From Auanema rhodensis (Eukaryota; Nematoda; Chromadorea; Rhabditida; Rhabditidae): a DNA stretch of 64,000 bases. The position numbers and the translations under genes were made by a program. Below are positions 46,954-59,900 of this stretch, piece after piece (position 1 is the first letter of the stretch; the number at the start of each line of letters is the position of its first letter). The notes under the pieces were generated by a model. The model was given only the letters and a program-made list of their open reading frames with translations. It was not told the origin of the DNA and did no database searches. The DNA is taken from contig OZ059898.1 of assembly GCA_964057225.1 (NCBI GenBank), forward strand, positions 10,044,001 through 10,108,000, given 5' to 3'.

Positions 46954-47024
46954 TGCATCGGCCGGGAATCGAACCCGGGTCGCCCGCGTGGCAGGCGAGC
47001 ATTCTACCACTGAACCACCGATGC
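46954..47024 (-). tRNA. tRNA-Gly(GCC) copy 25
   Basis: Standard sequence, 1,778 bp from copy 24; surroundings resemble copies 15 and 17. Confidence 0.92.
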
Positions 47025-47587
47025 TTCGAAAATGTTAGATTGTTTCCGAAAAATTATGAAAAGTCAAGTTCTACTGATTTGAAGAGAATTGTAAGTTTTA
47101 GAAAAGAATTAAAGTTCAGCTATCTCTACTATTAACTGACTATCGGCTAGAATAAGGTAACAGTTTTTATTGAAAGTTTCCATGATTAAGATTGAACAAA
47201 AAAAAAATTAGAGAGAAACACTTCTTGTTTACTTACTTGATTATAATACTTGAAATTCCAAAAACAGTAAAATAAAATTGAGAAAGCGACAAAAACAGTT
47301 GAACGATTTGAAGACAATTGTAAGTTTAAGAAAAGAATTAAAGTTTAGCTTTGTCTACTATTAACTGATTATCGGCTGAAATATGGTGACAGTTTTTTTT
47401 TAAAAGTTTCCATGATTAAGATTAAACAAAGAAAAAAAAATCAAAGAGAAACACTTCTTGTTTACTAATTTGATTATAACACTTGAAATTCCAACAAAAG
47501 TAAAATAAAACTGTGAAAGCGGGTAAAACTGTTGAACTAAAACAGTCTTTATAAAATATAAATGATATATTTTTATAAAAGTGAAGT

Positions 47588-47658
47588 TGCATCGGCCGGG
47601 AATCGAACCTGGGTCGCCCGCGTGGCAGGCGAGCATTCTACCACTGAACCACCGATGC
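47588..47658 (-). tRNA. tRNA-Gly(GCC) copy 26, T-stem variant
   Basis: A51 variant with the linked GTTAAATTG flank, 634 bp from copy 25. Confidence 0.82.
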
Positions 47659-48681
47659 TTCGAAAATGTTAAATTGTTTCCGAAAAATTATGAAAAGTCA
47701 AGTTCTACTGATTTGAAGAAAATTGTAAGTTTTAGAAAATAATTAAAAATTAGTTCTCTCTACTATTAACTGATTGTCGGCTAAAATATGGTAACAGTTT
47801 TTATAAAAAGTTTCCATGATTAGGATGAAACAAAAAAAAGAATTAAAGAGAAACACTTTTTGTTTACTTATTTGATTATAATACTTGAAATTCCAAAAAC
47901 AGTAGAATAAAATTGAGAAATCGACAAAAACAGTTGAACGATTTGAAGAGAATCGTAAGTTTTAGAAAAGAATTAAAGTTCAGCTATCTCTACTATTAAC
48001 TGACTATCGGCTAGAATAAGGTAACAGTTTTTATTGAAAGTTTCCATGATTAAGATTGAACAAAAAAAAAATTAGAGAGAAACACTTCTTGTTTACTTAC
48101 TTGATTATAATACTTGAAATTCCAAAAACAGTAAAATAAAATTGAGAAAGCGACAAAAACAGTTGAACGATTTGAAGACAATTGTAAGTTTAAGAAAAGA
48201 ATTAAAGTTTAGCTTTGTCTACTATTAACTGATTATCGGCTGAAATATGGTGACAGTTTTTTTTAAAAAGTTTCTATGATTAAGATTAAACAAAGAAAAA
48301 AAAATCAAAGAAAAACACTTCTTGTTTACTAATTTGATTATAACACTTGAAATTCCAACAAAAGTAAAGTAAAACTGTTAAAGCGAGTAAAACTGTTGAA
48401 CAATTTGAAGACAATTGTAAGTTGAAAAAAAAAATTAAAGTTTAGCTCTCTCTACTATTAACTGAATGTCGGCTAAAATATGATAACAGTTTTTATTAAA
48501 AGTTTTCATGATTAAGATTAAACAAAGAAAAAAATCAAAGAGAAACACTTCTTGTTTACTAATTTGATTATAACACTTGAAATTCCAACAAAAGTAAAAT
48601 AAAACTGTGAAAGCGGGTAAAACTGTTGAACTAAAACAGTCTTTATAAAATATAAATGATATTTTTTTATAAAAGTGAAGT

Positions 48682-48752
48682 TGCATCGGCCGGGAATCGA
48701 ACCCGGGTCGCCCGCGTGGCAGGCGAGCATTCTACCACTGAACCACTGATGC
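48682..48752 (-). tRNA. tRNA-Gly(GCC) copy 27, acceptor variant
   Basis: Plus strand CCACTGATGC replaces CCACCGATGC, so position 6 is A facing C67. This is unique to this copy, hence a recent change. Confidence 0.8.
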
Positions 48753-49742
48753 TTCGAAAATGTTAGATTGTTTCCGAAAAATTATGAAAAGTCAAGTTCT
48801 ACTGATTTGAAGAGAATTGTAAGTTTTAGAAAATAATTAAAAATAAGTTCTCTCTACTATTAACTGATTGTCGGCTAAAATGAGGTAACAGTTTTTATTG
48901 AAAGTTTCCATGATTAGGAGTAAACAAAAAAAAGAATTAAAAAGAAACACTTCTTGTTTACTTACTTGATTATACTACTTGAAATTCGAAAAAATGTAAA
49001 AAACAATTGAGAAAGCGACATAAACAGTTGAACGATTTGAAGAGAATTGTAAGTTTAAGAAAAGATTTAAAGTTTAGCTTTGTCTACTATTAACTGATTA
49101 TCGGCTGAAATATGGTGACAGTTTTTTATTAAAAGTTTCCATGATTAAGATTGAACAAAGAAGAAAAAATCAAAGAGAGACACTTCTTGTTTACTTATTT
49201 GATTATAATACTTGAAATTCCAAAAACAGTAGAATAAAATAGAGAAAGAGACGAAAAAAGTTGAACGATTTGAAGAGAATTGTAAGTTTTAGAAAAGAAT
49301 TAAAGTTTAGCTTTGTCTACTATTAACTGATTATCGGCTGAAATATGGTGACAGTTTTTTATTAAAAGTTTCCAAGATTAAGATTAAACAAAGAAAAAAA
49401 ATCAAAGAGAAACACTTCTTGTTTACTTATTTGATTATAATACTTGAAATTCCAAAAACAGTAGAATAAAATAGAGAAAGAGACCAAAAAAGTTGAACGA
49501 TTTGAAGAGAATTGTAAGTTTTAGAAAAGAATTAAAGTTCAGCTATCTCTACTATTAACTGATTATCGGCTGAAATATGGTGACAGTTTTTTATTAAAAG
49601 TTTCCATGATTAAGATTAAACAAAGAAAAAAAAACCAAAGAGAAACACTTCTTGTTTACTTATTTGATTATAATACTTGAAATTCCGAAAACAGTAGAAT
49701 AAAATAAAGAAAGCGACAAAAACAGTTGAACGATTTGAAGAG

Positions 49743-49870
49743 AATCGGCTAAAATAAGGTAACAGTTTTTATTAAAGCGAGTAAAACTGTTGAACGATTT
49801 GAAGACAATCGGCTAAAATAAGGTAACAGTTTTTATTAAAGCGAGTAAAACTGTTGAACGATTTGAAGAA
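49743..49870. repeat. Two 64-bp shortened monomers, third occurrence
   Basis: Same pair, 10,451 bp from the second occurrence. Confidence 0.88.
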
Positions 49871-50374
49871 AATTGTAAGTTTTAGAAAATAATTAAAAAT
49901 AAGTTCTCTCTACTATTAACTGATTGTCGGCTAAAATATGGTAACAGTTTTTTTGAAAAGTTTCCATGATTAGGATTAAACAAAGAAAAAAGAATCAAAG
50001 AGAAACACTTCTTGTTTACTTATTTGATTATAATACTTGAAATTCCGAAAACAGTAGAATAAAATAAAGAAAGCGACAAAAACAGTTGAACGATTTGAAG
50101 AGAATTGTAAGTTTAAGAAAAGATTTAAAGTTTAGCTTTGTCTATTATTAACTGATTATCGGCTGAAATATGGTGACAGTTTTTTATTAAAAGTTTCCAT
50201 GATTAAGATTAAACAAAGAAAAAAAAATCAAAGAGAAACACTTCTTGTTTACTAATTTGATTATAACACTTGAAAATCCAACAAAAGTAAAATAAAACTG
50301 TGAAAGCGGGTAAAACTGTTGAACTAAAACAGTCTTTATAAAATATAAATGATATATTTTTATAAAAGAGAAGT

Positions 50375-50445
50375 TGCATCGGCCGGGAATCGAACCCGGG
50401 TCGCCCGCGTGGCAGGCGAGCATTCTACCACTGAACCACCGATGC
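50375..50445 (-). tRNA. tRNA-Gly(GCC) copy 28
   Basis: Standard tRNA with the AAAAGAGAAG 3' flank; 10,451-bp sister of copy 19. Confidence 0.92.
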
Positions 50446-51007
50446 TTCGAAAATGTTAGATTGTTTCCGAAAAATTATGAAAAGTCAAGTTCTACTGATT
50501 TGAAGAGAATTTTAAGTTTTAGAAAAGAATTAAAAATAAGTTCTCTCTACTATTAACTGATTGTCGGCTAAAATATGGTAACAGTTTTTTTAAAAAGTTT
50601 CCATGATTAGGATTAAACAAAAAAAAGAATTAAAAAGAAACACTTCTTGTTTACTTACTTGATTATACTACTTGAAATTCGAAAAAAAGTAAAAAACAAT
50701 TGAGAAAGCGACATAAACAGTTGAACGATTTGAAGACAATTGTAAGTTGAAAAAAAAAATTAAAGTTTAGCTCTCTCTACTATTAACTGAATGTCGGCTA
50801 AAATATGATAACAGTTTTTATTAAAAGTTTTCATGATTGAGATTAAACAAAGAAAAAAAATCAAAGAGAAACACTTCTTGTTTACTAATTTGATTATAAC
50901 ACTTGAAAATCCAACAAAAGTAAAATAAAACTGTGAAAGCGGGTAAAACTGTTGAACTAAAACAGTCTTTATAAAATATAAATGATATTTTTTTATAAAA
51001 GTGAAGT

Positions 51008-51078
51008 TGCATCGGCCGGGAATCGAACCCGGGTCGCCCGCGTGGCAGGCGAGCATTCTACCACTGAACCACCGATGC
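51008..51078 (-). tRNA. tRNA-Gly(GCC) copy 29
   Basis: Standard sequence; sister of copy 20. Confidence 0.92.
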
Positions 51079-51871
51079 TTCGAAAATGTTAGATTGTTTC
51101 CGAAAAATTATGAAAAGTCAAGTTCTACTGATTTGAAGAGAATTGTAAGTTTTAGAAAATAATTAAAAATTAGTTCTCTCTACTATTAACTGATTGTCGG
51201 CTAAAATATGGTAACAGTTTTTATTGAAAGTTTCCATGATTAAGATTAAACAAAGAAAAAAAATCAAAGAGAAACACTTCTTGTTTACTTATTTGATTAT
51301 AATACTTGAAATTCCAAAAACAGTAGAATAAAATAGAGAAAGCGACGAAAAAAGTTGAACGATTTGAAGAGAATTGTAAGTTTTAGAAAAGAATTAAAGT
51401 TCAGCTATCTCTACTATTAACTGATTATCGGCTAAAATAAGGTAACAGTTTTTATTGAAAGTTTCCATGATTAAGATTAAACAAAGAAAAAAATCAAAGA
51501 GAAACACTTCTTGTTTACTTACTTGATTATAATACTTGAAATTCCAAAAACAGTAAAATAAAATTGAAAAAGCGACAAAAACAGTTGAACGATTTGAAGA
51601 CAATTGTAAGTTGAAAAAAAAAATTAAAGTTTAGCTCTCTCTACTATTAACTGAATGTCGGCTAAAATATGATAACAGTTTTTATTAAAAGTTTTCATGA
51701 TTAAGATTAAACAAAGAAAAAAAATCAAAGAGAAACACTTCTTGTTTACTAATTTGATTATAACACTTGAAATTCCAACAAAAGTAAAATAAAACTGTGA
51801 AAGCGGGTAAAACTGTTGAACTAAAACAGTCTTTATAAAATATAAATGATATTTTTTTATAAAAGTGAAGT

Positions 51872-51942
51872 TGCATCGGCCGGGAATCGAACCCGGGTCG
51901 CCCGCGTGGCAGGCGAGCATTCTACCACTGAACCACCGATGC
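51872..51942 (-). tRNA. tRNA-Gly(GCC) copy 30
   Basis: Standard sequence at the right edge of the 10,451-bp-offset duplication. Confidence 0.92.
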
Positions 51943-52737
51943 TTCGAAAATGTTAGATTGTTTCCGAAAAATTATGAAAAGTCAAGTTCTACTGATTTGA
52001 AGAGAATTGTAAGTTTTAGAAAATAATTAAAAATAAGTTCTCTCTACTATTAACTGACTATCGGCTAGAATAAGGTAACAGTTTTTATGAAAAGTTTCCA
52101 TGATTAGGATTAAACAAAAAAAAGAATTAAAAAGAAACACTTCTTGTTTACTTACTTGATTATACTACTTGAAATTCGAAAAAAAGTAAAAAACAATTGA
52201 GAAAGCGACATAAACAGTTGAACGATTTGAAGAGAATTGTAAGTTTAAGAAAAGATTTAAAGTTTAGCTTTGTCTACTATTAACTGATTATCGGCTGAAA
52301 TATGGTGACAGTTTTTTATTAAAAGTTTCCATGATTAAGATTAAACAAAGAAAAAAAAATCAAAGAGAAACACTTCTTGTTTACTTATTTGATTATAACA
52401 CTTGAAATTCCAACAAAAGTAAAGTAAAACTGTTAAAGCGAGTAAAACTGTTGAACGATTTGAAGACAATTGTAAGTTTAAGAAAAGAAATAAAGTTTAG
52501 CTTTGTCTACTATTAACTGATTGTCGGCTAAAATATGGTAACAGTTTTTATGAAAAGTTTCCATGATTTAGATTAAACAAAGAAAAAAAATCAAAGAGAA
52601 ACACTTCTTGTTTACTAATTTGATTATAACACTTGAAAATCCAACAAAAGTAAAATAAAACTGTGAAAGCGGGTAAAACTGTTGAACTAAAACAGTCTTT
52701 ATAAAATATAAATGATATATTTTTATAAAAGTGAAGT

Positions 52738-52808
52738 TGCATCGGCCGGGAATCGAACCCGGGTCGCCCGCGTGGCAGGCGAGCATTCTACCACTGAACC
52801 ACCGATGC
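52738..52808 (-). tRNA. tRNA-Gly(GCC) copy 31, target of element 2
   Basis: Standard sequence, 866 bp from copy 30. Its 5' flank runs 62 nt and is then cut by the 3' LTR of element 2 at 52871, the same relative position at which element 1 cuts the flank of copy 5. Confidence 0.92.
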
Positions 52809-52866
52809 TTCGAAAATGTTAGATTGTTTCCGAAAAATTATGAAAAGTCAAGTTCTACTGATTTGA

Positions 52867-52870
52867 AGAG
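52867..52870. other. Probable target duplication of element 2, left copy
   Basis: AGAG occupies the place that AGAA occupies beside element 1. The matching right copy would lie beyond the window, so this is unproven. Confidence 0.45.
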
Positions 52871-53214
52871 CGTTCCGTTATGCTCCTGCGTCGATAATAT
52901 AAACCATTGTAGTTTATACCATGACGCGAATAGTATTCCTTGGTGTAGCGGTAGGAATACAGAGCATAAGGTCAATCATAAGATAAAATAGAGAAAGATT
53001 TATTAGCATGAAACTACAACAATAATATACAAAGATAAAGATACAATACAATAAGATAAATATAAGTATAAAGACTAAACTACAAGCCGTCCATGAGCTT
53101 GCTAAGAGGCGAACTCCCGACCCAGGGAACGAGGCAAGGCGGAGCCATTCCTCGGTCCTCTGGTCGTCTGGCTCTAACCCTTCAGCTACATATATGGGGA
53201 GTCCGAATGGAACG
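52871..53214 (-). repeat. 3' LTR of element 2
   Basis: On the minus strand it starts CGTTCC, next to a polypurine tract plus GGGCA, and ends CGGAACG, like the GGAACG end of element 1. AATAAA (plus strand 52999-53004) is followed by CTTTCTCTATT, closely resembling the LTR of element 1. Length is about 344 bp. With no second LTR to compare, the inner edge rests on this homology. Confidence 0.75.
52999..53004 (-). terminator. Polyadenylation signal of element 2 LTR
   Basis: AATAAA on the minus strand, in the same context as in element 1 (CTAATAAATCTTTCTCT against TGAATAAACCTTTCTCT). Confidence 0.6.
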
Positions 53215-53216
53215 TG

Positions 53217-53225
53217 CCCTTTTTC
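53217..53225 (-). promoter_or_regulatory. Polypurine tract of element 2
   Basis: GAAAAAGGG on the minus strand, two bases (CA) before the inferred LTR start. This is the expected primer for plus-strand DNA synthesis. Confidence 0.65.
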
Positions 53226-53909
53226 AAAGATTTTTCGCGTCCGCGCGATATAAAGAGTTTTTAGTGTATATGTAGCTGAGTTTTAGAGTCTAGGAGTCTA
53301 CAAATAAATTTAAAAGTTTCAAAATCTACATGTAGAAAGATATATAAATAGTTTTAATAGGTTTATTTATGGTATTAAGATAGAATTTGAATACAATAAT
53401 AGGTTTTATGTTATTTTGTAACGGAGGATTAGAAAATAAATTTAGTCATTGTAGTACTGTAATAAAAAAAAATTTCTTTGTTTCATGAATGTGTGATTTA
53501 TGTGAGACAATAAGGAATTATTAAACATTTCGGTTACATGGTTACTCGTATCCTAATGATGATGGGGATAATTTTAGTTAATAATTTACTCGTCTCCATA
53601 TGTCTCTCTAAATGAATCCTTGAGTACTAATGGAGGCTACCACTCAGATGGGGTGTGGCTTAGGCGCCTGCCAATGTTCGTCTCTTCTTGGAGATACATA
53701 TGGAGCTCAGTTTAGCGCAAAATATTATCTCTATCGGTCGTATAGGATTACGGTAACCATTTATTTCTATTATATTCTCACTTATTCCTTAGTTTTGGTT
53801 GTTTACTCACTTAATCTCTCATCAAAAAGTTTTCTAATTCACCGTTACTTTCATTTTACAATTTACAGAAAAGAAAAGAATGTATATAAAGTTATTTCTT
53901 GTCGTCTTT
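53226..53909 (-). other. Element 2 3' untranslated region, no gene seen
   Basis: About 0.68 kb of AT-rich DNA between pol and the polypurine tract. No minus-strand ORF of useful length exists, so the accessory ORF of element 1 has no counterpart here. Inverted repeats CTCCATATGT (53594-53603) and ACATATGGAG (53696-53705) could form a hairpin. The plus-strand frame at 53630-54016 overlaps the end of pol antisense and shows no domain. Confidence 0.6.
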
Positions 53910-56900
53910 TCATGCTTTCTCTTTTTGATTTTTCATCCGTGGTAACCATAATTCATCTCCATCTTCGTTCTCTGATTCCGGTTCGCTATCGGTGTTATCT
54001 TGCTCGTTTCTTTTGATCACTCTTAGTATCTCTATATCGCTGTCCTCTTCTTCTTCTTCGTGATTGTTGCGTGTATTAGAGCGGGTATTGTGAGTGATAT
54101 TTTGAGTCGCGTTTGAGAAGAGTTTGAGATTATCCTTGTGGATATCTTGTATCTTTCCTGATGAATTCCTTATCTGCACCTTGGATCCTTGTACGTTAAT
54201 AACTTCGTAAGGTCCGTCATAGCTTTTCCTCAGTTTCTGACCAATTTTATGTGACTTTATTGTTGTCATCACCATGTCGCCGGGTTGAATGTTCCTTTCG
54301 TGCGTTCTTTGTGTTCTATCCTTCTTCTTTCTGGCGTTTTCTTGGTTTTGGGCGATACGTTCACGTATTATTTGGTCTATTTTCATCATTTGAGGTCTTC
54401 TCGTGAGTAATTCTTCCGAAATCTCTTTGATTTTTGTTATGGTTCCCGGTAATTCGGCATCAATTTTCATTCTGCATTCTTTTCCAAAAAGTGCTACGTA
54501 TGGGGCTATGCCTGTTGTAGCATGCTGAATATTATTGATAGCGAATGTAATTTTTGGCAATACGCTATCCCAGTCGCTTAGATCTTCCTTCAAGTAGTGT
54601 GTTAATCCTTCCTCAAGAGTTCTGTGTAGTCTTTCGACTTGTCCGTTTGAGTTCTTTTGGTGAGGAAGGGTGGGTTCATGTTGAATTCCCAGTTTTGTAC
54701 ACATTTCTTCAAACTTTTGAGATACAAAATTAGATCCTCTATCGGTGATCAGTCGATGAGGCGGTCCGTATATGTATACAAAGTTGCGTAGAAATCTGTC
54801 AATTGTTATTTCTGTCGTAATTTGCGGTACTGCTATCGTGGTTGACCATTTAGTAAAAGCATCCTGGATGGTAATAACGTAAGTACAATTCCTTTTTGAC
54901 GGGGGAAAAGGTCCCATTACATCCATATGAACCCGTTCAAAAGGCTTGGTCGGTATTTCAAATTGACCTATTGGCTGTACTGTCATAGAATGTGGGTCCT
55001 TCTTCCTTTGTGCGCATTTAATGCAGTTTTTGATATATATCATGATATCATTTTGCATGTTGGTCCAATAAAATCTCCGTAGGATGGCTTCTTTAGTTTT
55101 ATTAATTCCTTGATGCGCTGCGATTGTAGGATCTTCGTGAAATAATTCTATTATCTCGTCCTTGATTGGATGATCTTGTGGCACAACGATTGCAGGATGT
55201 GGTTTCTTGTCTGTTGGTTTTGTGTAGAGTAATCCATTTATAACGCAATATCTATCGTTAGAGACCATTTTCTTTTGCGTTCTATATTCGATGTCCGCGA
55301 TTGTTTTCTTTATCCATAGAGTATTTTGTTGAATTTCTTTTATAGCAGGTGTATCAATAGTATTTATTCTGATCGATTCTGCGTTTTTCTTTTTCTTCTT
55401 TTCCGGCTTTGCATCATTTGCTTCATCGCCTATATAACGTGACAATGCATCACATACTTTATTGAGCTGGCCCTCTCTGTACCTTATCTCAATGTCGTAT
55501 TCTTGTATTACTAACTGAAATTTAGCAAGACGACCAAATAGGTCTCTGCGAGTTAGTAAACTTGTGAGAGGGCGATGGTCAGTGATACATATAGTATGCG
55601 TTCCCAGTATGTATGTGCGAAATTGATTCAGTGCATATACTAACCCTAAGGCTTCAATTTCGATTGGTGCGTAATTGCGTTCCGCTTTTACCAGTTTTCT
55701 GCTGGCAAATGCGATAGGATGAAGATGCTTCAATGGTTGCGTTTGATCTTCTGGTTGCAATAATACTGCGCCCACTGCTATGTTGCTGCCGTCACTCTCG
55801 ATAATGAATAATCGATCAGATTTTGGTGGACTTAATACAGGCGCTTGGGTGAGACTTCTTTTTAATCGATCTACAGCTTCCTGATGTTGCTTTTCCCAAG
55901 CGAATTCGGTATCCGTCTTTGTCAAATCGTACAATGGGCTTGCGATACTTGCAAAATCTTTAATGAATTTGCGAAAAAATCCAACCATTCCTAAGAATGC
56001 GCGAACGCCTGTTGCGTTCTTTGGTGCCGGATATTCTTGTATCGCAGCCACTTTTTGAGGGTCCGGTTTTATTCCTTCTCTTCCAATTATTAATCCAAGA
56101 AATTTTACTTCTGGTTGAGCAAAGGCACATTTCTTTAACTTAATTTTCATTCCCAAACTTTCGACCGCATGTAATAATTCGTCGATATCTTCAAGGTGTT
56201 GCTTTCTTGTATCAGAGATTATCAGCAGATCGTCCAAGTATACAAATAATTTGCAAGAGCATTTACTTTGCAAATATCTTACTGCTGTTTGAAAAGTATG
56301 AGGGGCTCCGCAGAGACCCATAGGCATTCTTTTATATTGATACGTGCCTGATGTTGTTGTAAATGCTGTTAAATGACGATCAGATTTACGTAGTGATATT
56401 TGAAAAAATCCTGATACTAAATCGAAGTTTGAGAAGAATTGAGCTCCAGCTGCCATGTCAACTATATCCGATATGCTTGGTATAACGTATGTTTGTTTAC
56501 GCGTGACACTATTGAGGGCTCGAAAATCTGTCACGAACCTATATGTCTCATCCTTCTTCTTCACTAGCACAGCAGGGCTATTGAAGAGGGATGTAGAGGG
56601 TTCGATTATGCCTTGCTCTAGCATTTCTTTTACTTGCTTTTCCACTTCTTCCTGTTTACCAAGTGGAATCCTCGTTATTCTTGACCTTGGCATGTCCATA
56701 TCCGATCTTAGTGGAATTGTATGCTCAATGGGTCCTTTAAATAGACCTATCTTCCTATCTTCATTAAGAAAGGCCTCACGATGGTTCTTAACTATGTTTG
56801 TGAGCTCGTGCTTGTCTTCATTATTCAAATCTGCTTTATCCAGATTAAGGTCATTCATAAAATTTCTTGGAAAGTGGGGTAATTTATTCTCCCAATCTGC

Positions 56901-59900
56901 TTCTGGAGGAATATATGGTTGCATAGGGTCTTCTTGTATTGTTTGCCAACTTGGTACTTCTCCTATTGTTGCCTGCCCTATGACTGAATTAGCTTCCATA
57001 GCTAATGTTTTGTCCGTATTGTTACGGAAAACTACATATACTCCACTTGTCTCACGGAAAGCTGTTGGATAACTTGAAGCTAATGCATTTCCGTTGTCTC
57101 CTAAGATTACCACTTCGTTTGATTTAAGTGGTCTATCAGCTTTGATTGGAATAGTGGACTCTTCATCGGGTTGTATGATTCTTTTCTTCAAATTGATGAT
57201 ATTTACTGTTATTGCCGTTTGTTTAATGGGGGGGGGGAGTGCGTAATTTCCGATCTCTAGCATCTTTTTCGATGGTTTTAAACTGACATCAATGTTTTCA
57301 CTGTCGAGCGTGCTCATAAAGTCCATCCCAATAAGAGCAGGGGCTGGGCAATCACAGTCATTTGAGACCAAAAAGGTATGTTCTATCTCATAGCCAGCAA
57401 TTTCGATGTTTAAATTTATTTTTCCGTATAATGTAAACGTTGTTTTGTTTGCTGCCATTGCCACTAATCGTCGCTTTTTGACGTGTTGAGCCATGTTCAG
57501 GTATTTTAATGTCGATAGCCTGACATATGAGACTGACGAGCCTGAATCCCATAAAGCTAATATCAGCTTATCTTCTACTGATATATAGATAAGTGGTAGC
57601 TTTGTTTCTTTTGATTTAATAGAAGCAATAAATGGTATTGCTAGTGGAATGAATGTTACGAGCGCCGGGTAATACTGCTTCATTATATTTTCTGGCATTG
57701 GTTGGTCTGGGCGGCTAACGAGTTCTAATGTTTCCTCGTAGCCTGGGGGCTCGTTGTCTGCTCTTTGAATATGCATGACTGGTAGTGGCATTGCTTTGAA
57801 AAAGTAAAATTTTCCGGCAAAGATGGTAATTATGATTGCTGCAATGATTAGAACAGTAGATCCTATTAATATTAAGGTTCTTTCAATTGTCCCCATTAAG
57901 AATTGTTTTATGCTATTCCAGGCTGTAGTTGTGAACTCAGTTGCTTTCGAAATATAATCGCTGCCCTTTTTCAAAAGAATAAAGGCTGACGTTATCTTTG
58001 GGTCGTTGTGAATCGTATTTAGTACGTGATTTTGTCGTATTGAAGCTAAACTAGCTCCATACGCTATTGCGGTAGTCATTGAATAGACTCTTGATGAAAG
58101 ATTAGTATAAAGATGAGCACCTGTAAATTTTAAAGGCGTAACTTTATGTTGGTGAGCTCCATCAAAAAGTGTGATGGGATTGACTTCCGCAGACCCATTA
58201 ATGTTCATCCATTCCCCGTTTTTCTCATAAATATCAGTTGGTACGTGTTCGCAGTCGATTTCTTTCCCGTACGAGAGTAAATCTCTTGATCCCGGTGCTG
58301 CGAAATATAATTTGTTGTCTTCGGTTGTTACTGGTGTCTCTAAGTAACATGTTTCATTGATTTTATGAGAGTGGTGAACGGTTTTAGGCTCTATTGGTAG
58401 GCATATATGAACATGAACTATTTCGCTGCCCACGAAACGCGCTGCTATGTCTTCTCTGCCGAGGATTGTTCTCATTGCTATGGTTGGCTCTATTTGGAGA
58501 ATTGAACGCCACAATTCGAGATATCTATTTTGTATCTCGCATATGGATTCGTAAGATTCCATAAAATGCTTTTGCAATTCTTCCTGTATAAGAGTGGTTG
58601 CATATTGTAGATGATCTTGCGCTATTCTCTGAGATATATTCTGTTTATATTGTATCTCGTTGTTTACTTTAAAGCCTATATAATGTGCTTGCGCTTGTAC
58701 TGCTTTCGTTTCAATCTCCAAAGGTGGTGATGACGTTCTCTGCTTTCTTTGCGATCTTAAAGACATATCTGTGACCGTTGCAAACGTAGTAATAGGCTGT
58801 TCTTTGTGAACACCATATATTAATGTAACCGTTGTTGGGGCGCGCGTGGATGTTATGGTTTGAGTTATATCGATCTCTGGCGTTGTTTGAGGGTCCTGGA
58901 TTAGCTTTGTTACTTCCGTTGTTGTCGTTATATATTCCGTTTTGTCTGTCAGGCGTCTGGTTGAGTAGGGAGGTGTTCTTTTATCCTCTAGTAGCGGTAG
59001 AAAGGTTTGAATGAGAAGATTTCGTGTATATTTGTTAGGACTTTTTGTTTGTTGATGGGGCCCAACAGGTATACCAAAATTATTCTCCATATCTCGATAT
59101 AATTTCTCTATATGTGGCAGGATAATAGTTGGTACAGGCAGATGTCGAAATCTTTCATCGTCTGCTCTGGCCGCTGTTTGATTGGGTTTTATTGTACGTA
59201 GTTTGAGGACTTGGTGATATAGGTCAATTGTTTCTTTAATAATCAGTTGTTCCTTTTCGTTATTAGTTGATAATACGGGCCTGATTGGCGGCATGTTTAC
59301 AAATGCTTTCAAAACTTCTTGTTTTGATGGCACCGACATGTTATTTTGAGCGAAAATGGTCGGTGTAAATGCCAACTCGAGCGCTATACTTTCGGTTCGC
59401 TCTCGATAACTTCCTTCTTTTGTGAGTATTTTTTCGTCAAATTCTTCTGCTGTTAATCTGTCGCCTATCTGCTCTAAAAGTTGCAGGGAGGTGAGGTATT
59501 TAACGGCTCCTCTTGTGGTAGCTGCCAGTTCTTTTTGGGCGAAGAATTGAAGCATTGCTTCTTCCGGGTCGTAGAATTCATATATTTTTAAGAATCTTTC
59601 TATTGATCTATCCGAAGTAGTGCTTCGTAGGAAGAATTTGAACTGCTCGGGATGTGCTGAGATCCACTTAACGATAGAATATGTTGGATCTATTGTCCGT
59701 CTGGCTCGAATTATAGGAATTATTTGTGATATCCCAGGGTTACTCATTACTGGACGTAAAAATAGGTATGGGCATATGTTCAATGTTAAAGTTTCGTAGT
59801 CTTCTTGTTCTTTTATCCAGCTTTCGTCCAATTGCAGTGCGCATTGCGCTATAGCCCTTTTTTGACGCTTAGCTGGCAACTTTTTATATTCTCTTTCAAT

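Larger units (their letters stand above)
21892..52870. repeat. tRNA-Gly satellite array, right block
   Basis: Continuation of the same 231-bp satellite across 31 kb with 26 tRNA-Gly cassettes. tRNA spacings fall in classes: 633-635, 864-866, 1,094-1,105, 1,545-1,561 and 1,778-1,788 bp. These correspond to one 171-bp cassette plus 2, 3, 4, 6 and 7 monomers. Spacings of 1,693 and 1,924 bp contain two extra 64-bp shortened monomers. No coding frame is credible. It ends at 52870, where the LTR of element 2 begins. Confidence 0.95.

Noticed and set aside
53630..54016. 128-codon plus-strand frame at the end of element 2
   Set aside because: Overlaps the acidic C-terminal coding region antisense, with no domain or gene signals at its ends.
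56455..57072. 205-codon plus-strand frame antisense to the RT region of element 2
   Set aside because: Lies fully opposite conserved protease-RT coding sequence, and its apparent openness follows from that codon usage.
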